A program made the position numbers and the translations under genes. Under the pieces are notes generated by a model. That model saw nothing but the letters and a program-made list of their open reading frames with translations, did not search any database and was not told the DNA's origin. DNA of 36,283 nt, taken from positions 1-36,283 of the forward strand of contig JAIRWH010000086.1 of NCBI GenBank assembly GCA_031253545.1, in the 5' to 3' direction. Of the stretch, positions 35,361 through 36,283 are shown piece by piece. The first letter of the stretch is position 1, and each line of letters begins with the position of its first letter. The stretch comes from Oscillospiraceae bacterium. Lineage in GTDB: Bacteria > Bacillota > Clostridia > Oscillospirales > UBA929.

Positions 35361-35498
35361 TCATTTGCTATACCGGCTTTTATACCCCGACTCCGGTTTA
35401 CGGCTGAGATTTACAATGCCTATTTTATCGTGATACACTTTGCCTGTCAACACCTTTTTCCTGAATATATTTTGCAGCCTTGTTACGGTGTACGCCAC
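35361..35498 (-). CDS. Possible 45-aa basic small protein
   Basis: GTG 35498 opens a frame encoding AYTVTRLQNIFRKKVLTGKV, then YHDKIGIVNLSRKPESGYKS and RYSK. It is strongly basic and I do not recognise it. An AAGGGCG sequence lies about 8 nt upstream. It could be a real small gene or the 3' remnant of a larger one. The Fic promoter lies inside it. Confidence 0.22.
   Translation of the reverse strand: MAYTVTRLQNIFRKKVLTGKVYHDKIGIVNLSRKPESGYKSRYSK
35422..35450 (-). promoter_or_regulatory. Promoter of the Fic gene
   Basis: On the minus strand a perfect TTGACA (35445-35450), 17 bp, then TAAAAT (35422-35427). The leader is about 130 nt. Confidence 0.75.
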
Positions 35499-35528
35499 TC
35501 GCGACGCGCCCTTGTTCGCTCCTCTCAA

Positions 35529-35550
35529 AAGTTATCACAAATGATAACTT
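35529..35550. promoter_or_regulatory. Palindrome GTTATCA-N4-TGATAAC, copy 2
   Basis: AAGTTATCA and TGATAACTT form perfect 9-bp arms around CAAA, immediately after the 126-aa gene. The core arms are identical to those at 31759-31776. Confidence 0.6.
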
Positions 35551-35552
35551 CC

Positions 35553-35933
35553 TCATATCACAGATAGCGACCCGACATCAATGAATACGTTGTGGTTGAG
35601 GCACTCCTGCGGGCAAGTGAACAAATACTCGGCCTTATACCCTCGCCCAAAATGCGGCTCCTCCAAGTAAAGCAACGGGTGCTTTGTCCATTCGGGCGAG
35701 GCATGGAAGTACCTGTTGTAGTTGAACTCGACATACGTAGCAAGCACCGCGAGTTTCCTTAGCTGCCCGTCACCCAACGCCTCCACGTCAAACGTCAATT
35801 CGCCGAACTCCGAATCACACTTCGCCTTATCTCCCTTTTCCCCACATTCCTTGATAAGGTGAAGCATCGAACCCATCAGGGCTTGGCGGGTCTCCCTTTG
35901 TATCTCGTTCAGATACTGTGCCACCATATTCAT
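35553..35933 (-). CDS. Hypothetical protein, 126 aa
   Basis: I do not recognise this protein. The N-terminal 35 residues look helical; the rest is mixed, with aromatic-rich stretches (VEFNYNRYFHASPEWTKHPL) and Cys near the end. ATG 35933 has a GGGGGC SD-like sequence 5 nt upstream. Its 5' end overlaps the preceding gene by 107 nt in another frame, so its true start may be the ATG at 35876. Confidence 0.5.
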   Translation of the reverse strand: MNMVAQYLNEIQRETRQALMGSMLHLIKECGEKGDKAKCDSEFGELTFDVEALGDGQLRKLAVLATYVEFNYNRYFHASPEWTKHPLLYLEEPHFGRGYKAEYLFTCPQECLNHNVFIDVGSLSVI

Positions 35934-36282
35934 GCTTGCCCCCGCTTTCTCTTTCGGTTTCGGCGTTTCTCAGCTGTCGCAACTCGCCGACAAGTTCGTC
36001 TATGAAACCGTATACACAATTATGCCTGCCCTTTTGTCTGTTCTGTTTCTTAATTTCGTCTTCTTTGACGTACTTTTTCAGAACCCTCTCCATCTGTAAC
36101 CTGCTGTCAATACCCAAGTCTCTGCACAACATCAACGCATGGTCAAAATCATGCTTTTCTTCGTCCATACGCGCCGCGAATATCTTCATTGCCAACAACT
36201 GTTCCGACGACGGTAAACGAACGGTGAGGTTGTCGAATCTTTCGTATTCGGTTAGGATGTTCGTCTTCAGGCACTCATTTAC
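35827..36282 (-). CDS. Nucleotidyltransferase-like protein (DUF6036/AbiEii type), 5' end beyond the window
   Basis: The frame is open to the right edge. The visible part begins NECLKTNILTEYERFDNLTV, then RLPSSEQLLAMKIFAARMDE, which resembles the C-terminal half of DUF6036/AbiEii-type nucleotidyltransferases, where a (S/P)xEyLLAMKLxAAR block follows the catalytic domain. AbiEii-like proteins are often toxins in abortive-infection or toxin-antitoxin pairs, but here the catalytic residues are off the window. The last 35 residues are Gly/Asp/Pro-rich and overlap the next gene, which is unusual and could reflect a frameshift near the 3' end. Confidence 0.55.
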   Translation of the reverse strand, partial: VNECLKTNILTEYERFDNLTVRLPSSEQLLAMKIFAARMDEEKHDFDHALMLCRDLGIDSRLQMERVLKKYVKEDEIKKQNRQKGRHNCVYGFIDELVGELRQLRNAETERESGGKHEYGGTVSERDTKGDPPSPDGFDASPYQGMWGKGR

Positions 36283-36283
36283 C

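Noticed and set aside
1-36283. tRNA or rRNA genes
   Set aside because: I saw no cloverleaf or rRNA-like segment in the spacers; a tRNA scan would settle this.

Overview
The window looks like a chromosome segment from an uncultured Firmicutes bacterium of class Clostridia. The evidence is the housekeeping gene order (rpoB-rpoC-L7Ae-rpsL-rpsG-fusA-tuf and argR-recN), SD-rich start sites, SigA-type promoters with 17-bp spacers, and a standard genetic code. The left 26 kb is GC-rich chromosome. The right 10 kb is a lower-GC, partly decayed integrative element. No rRNA, tRNA or CRISPR array was seen.

Left end (1-4.3 kb): a response regulator cut by the window edge, behind a GNAT remnant and a clear promoter; an IS1595-type transposase remnant that still has its own promoter; and a two-gene surface or periplasmic operon. 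That operon is a DUF6273-like lipoprotein translationally coupled to a beta-helix/SUMF1 fusion protein. Next (4.3-7.8 kb) is a tightly overlapping trio, RibU-like ECF transporter S component, recD2 and comF. Then (7.9-20 kb) comes the RNA polymerase/str gene cluster, with a separate tuf promoter, a structured rpsL-rpsG spacer and a long rpoB leader. On the plus strand (20.3-22.7 kb) are three overlapping genes: a GT2-GtrA fusion, a phosphodiester-glycosidase-like exported protein and a small membrane protein. The last of these overlaps tyrS tail to tail. tyrS, recN and argR (22.7-26 kb) are tightly packed on the minus strand.

From 26.15 kb to the right edge lies a mobile element. It begins with a tyrosine integrase whose 3' end carries a perfect tandem 11-bp repeat. 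Small phage/ICE-type genes (RusA-like and others) follow, then a HipA-like kinase behind a promoter with 22-bp-phased repeats. Next is a 1.5-kb stretch where fragments of four unrelated genes abut on one strand: a VirB2-like pilin, an AlwI-family restriction enzyme, TnpB, and a conjugative-element helicase/methylase tail. Beyond it are a second HipA-like kinase with an 80-aa partner, a ParA fragment joined to a leucine-rich-repeat fragment, an XRE regulator, a Fic protein, and a nucleotidyltransferase-like gene cut by the edge. A palindrome (GTTATCA-N4-TGATAAC) occurs twice in the element, at 31.76 and 35.53 kb, and suggests a shared regulator.

The strongest candidates for something new are the kinase plus small-partner module, the phased repeats and repeated palindrome, the four-way gene-fragment mosaic, and the SUMF1/beta-helix protein with an insert of about 105 residues inside its lectin-like domain.
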